64,000 nt of DNA from Caldilineaceae bacterium (lineage in GTDB: Bacteria; Chloroflexota; Anaerolineae; Caldilineales; Caldilineaceae). Location of the stretch: positions 35,977 through 99,976 of the forward strand of contig JAHBVG010000014.1 in the NCBI GenBank assembly GCA_019637695.1. Direction: 5' to 3'. Below are positions 62,776 through 64,000 of this stretch, piece by piece; position 1 is the stretch's first letter, and every line of letters begins with the position of its first letter. The notes under the pieces were generated by a model that ran no database searches, had not been told where the DNA came from, and saw only the letters and a list, made by a program, of their open reading frames with translations. Made by a program: the position numbers and the translations under genes.

Positions 62776-62812
62776 AAAAAGCTCCAAACTGCTCTCTGTT
62801 TGGGGCTTTTTT
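62776..62812 (+). terminator. Intrinsic terminator after the PIG-L gene
   Basis: AAAAAGCTCCAAAC pairs with GTTTGGGGCTTTTTT (one G-U pair) over an eight-base loop. Confidence 0.88.
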
Positions 62813-62852
62813 GATCAACCTCCCTCTGTGATCGATAAACCAGGAGCGCTGG

Positions 62853-63062
62853 ATGCTGGAAATTAACGAAAAGCTCTACGTCGGCGATGTGGTACGGATG
62901 CGCAAAACCCATCCTTGTGGCGGTCTGGATTGGGAGATTGTGCGCGTCGGCGCCGATATTGGCGTTATCTGCCAGACCTGTGGGCGGCGCGTCCTGATTC
63001 CGCGGCGCAAGTTCGCCCGCGATGTTAAAGGATTCGTCAAACGCAATCCGCAGACCGAGTAA
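62853..63062 (+). CDS. DUF951-family protein
   Basis: A 69-residue protein with the DUF951 pattern: [29 protein letters not shown], then [16 protein letters not shown]. The C-P/H-P-C-G and C-x2-C residues suggest a zinc site, and the basic C-terminus suggests nucleic-acid contact; function is not established in the family. AGGAGC lies about eight bases upstream of the ATG at 62853. In other bacteria it often sits beside the rpsF-ssb or chromosome-partition genes. The Nif3-like gene follows 46 bases later. Confidence 0.9.
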   Translation: MLEINEKLYVGDVVRMRKTHPCGGLDWEIVRVGADIGVICQTCGRRVLIPRRKFARDVKGFVKRNPQTE

Positions 63063-63108
63063 CTGTCCTTTTTTAAGATGGGTTCAAACGGAAAATTGGA
63101 GGGCAACT

Positions 63109-63861
63109 ATGCAGCGCGAGGAATTGGTTCGCTATCTGGACGACTACTTGAAGATCGCCGAGATCAAAGATTACGGTCCTCAGGGGTTGCAGATCGAAGG
63201 GCGCGCCGACGTCCAGCGGATCATCGGCATGGTGGACGCGCATCAGCCCTGTGTGGACGCCGCCCTGGCCCGCGGCGTAGATTTGGTGCTTGTCCATCAC
63301 GGGGTCTTTTGGGGCGAAGCGCGCAAATTGAGCGGCAGCTTTGGCAAATTGATACGCACGTACATGGACGCCGATCTCAACCTCTATGCTGCGCATCTTG
63401 CCCTGGACGCCCACCCGGAGGTCGGCAACAACGCCGAATTGGCGCGTCGTTTAGGGTTGACTGTACATGACTGGTGGGGCAAGGTGAATGGCGTTCCTCT
63501 GGCGCCCCTGGCGGAATCGAGCGAGCTGCTGACCGTCGAAACATTGGTCCAGCGCTATGAAGAAACGGTAGGGCCAGTGAAATTGGTGCTGGCGCATGGA
63601 CCCAATCAGATCCGCCGCGTGGGTATCCTCAGTGGGTTTGGCGCCCGCCAGATCGACGAAGCCGCTGCGCTGGGCTGTGACGCCTTCATCACCGGCGAGA
63701 CCAGCCACGCCCAATACTATGACGCCCTCAACGCTGGGATCAACGTCATCTATGGCGGTCACTACACTTCCGAAACGGTTGGCGTCCAGGCGTTGGGCCG
63801 TCATCTCAGCGAGAAGTTCGGCCTCGATTTTGAGTTCATCGATTTGCCGACGGGGTTGTAG
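63109..63861 (+). CDS. Nif3-like dinuclear metal-centre protein
   Basis: A 250-residue member of the NIF3/DUF34 family (GTP cyclohydrolase I type 2-like). Metal ligands are seen in [26 protein letters not shown] and near the end in [10 protein letters not shown] with the E following; [12 protein letters not shown] and the substrate-side block [11 protein letters not shown] are typical. Family members form toroidal hexamers; the reaction is not settled. The ATG at 63109 has GGAGGG five bases upstream. The stop is followed by G-rich heptamers and the second copy of the palindromic element. Confidence 0.93.
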   Translation: MQREELVRYLDDYLKIAEIKDYGPQGLQIEGRADVQRIIGMVDAHQPCVDAALARGVDLVLVHHGVFWGEARKLSGSFGKLIRTYMDADLNLYAAHLALDAHPEVGNNAELARRLGLTVHDWWGKVNGVPLAPLAESSELLTVETLVQRYEETVGPVKLVLAHGPNQIRRVGILSGFGARQIDEAAALGCDAFITGETSHAQYYDALNAGINVIYGGHYTSETVGVQALGRHLSEKFGLDFEFIDLPTGL

Positions 63862-63878
63862 GGATCGGGGATCGGGGC
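63861..63878. repeat. G-rich heptamers before the palindromic element
   Basis: Three units of the type GGGATCG/GGGGATC/GGGGCAT directly after the Nif3-like gene. Confidence 0.55.
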
Positions 63879-63882
63879 ATAA

Positions 63883-64000
63883 GCGCTAATTTAAGGGCCT
63901 GCGAAAGTGCCGGGGACTTCACACTGGACGTGACGTCAGGCGTGGATGCCTCGACTTGCTGCGGCGAAAAGTCCCCGGCACTTGCCCGTTTACCTCTTAA
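63883..64000. repeat. Second palindromic element family, copy B (truncated by window edge)
   Basis: Starts GCGCTAATTTAA and carries the inner arms AAGTGCCGGGGACTT and AAAGTCCCCGGCACTT. It ends at CCTCTTAA, exactly where copy A has CCTTTAAGTTAGCGCC, so only the last arm lies beyond the edge. The centre is different from that of copy A. Confidence 0.75.

Overview
The window looks like chromosomal DNA of a filamentous or thermophilic member of the Chloroflexota (Anaerolineae/Caldilinea-like). This is an inference from gene content: many secreted LysM and lipoprotein genes, a K+-type membrane pyrophosphatase, an RRM protein with a Gly-rich tail beside a cold-shock gene, S8 and HtrA proteases, frequent GTG/TTG starts, and heptamer-repeat spacers. 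No rRNA, tRNA, CRISPR array, prophage or transposase gene was seen. Coding density is high except in a few structured spacers.

Layout. 1-2150: the end of a large secreted beta-helix protein gene, then a gene-free stretch packed with DnaA-box-like TTATCC motifs, the best candidate for a replication origin. 2148-21416: cell envelope and housekeeping genes (M23 peptidase, FmdB-type zinc ribbon, lipid II flippase MurJ, membrane Zn protease, HtrA, subtilase, LysM protein, TauE exporter, TIM-barrel isomerase, DUF1385, S4 protein, PA14 lipoprotein, pyrophosphatase, cold shock protein, RRM protein). 21428-29346: a five-LysM lipoprotein and a three-gene glycan-catabolic operon (GH38 mannosidase, mannose-6-phosphate-isomerase-like cupin, DUF5054 GH38-like enzyme). 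29604-37492: lipoprotein, a cyanophycinase-like protein without its serine, class III aminotransferase, cytochrome P450, small nuclease-like protein, hypoxanthine phosphoribosyltransferase, RNase Z. 37565-47919: PheT, a TacAT-type toxin-antitoxin pair, a CocE-type hydrolase, an internally duplicated lipoprotein divergent from a large STAND regulator, and a Nudix hydrolase. 48037-62758: two large membrane proteins, then GDP-mannose dehydratase and reductase, another sugar epimerase, MltG, CobS, a carbamoyltransferase, an SGNH hydrolase fused to DUF5989, and a PIG-L deacetylase, which together suggest surface glycan synthesis and modification. 62853-63861: DUF951 and a Nif3-like protein.

The least ordinary material is between the genes. 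Two families of short palindromic elements without coding capacity occur twice each: one of about 122-135 bp, at 4670 and 54533, flanked by direct repeats starting AAATC; another of about 128 bp, at 61721 and 63883. Many other spacers consist of degenerate tandem heptamers of several different units, often folded as long dyads that overlap stop codons of converging genes; one tract has become the N-terminus of a membrane protein and one forms an eight-tract G-quadruplex motif. Terminator-like hairpins also lie inside the leaders of the cold-shock gene and the DUF1385 gene.

All assignments come from reading motifs by eye; no database search was possible.
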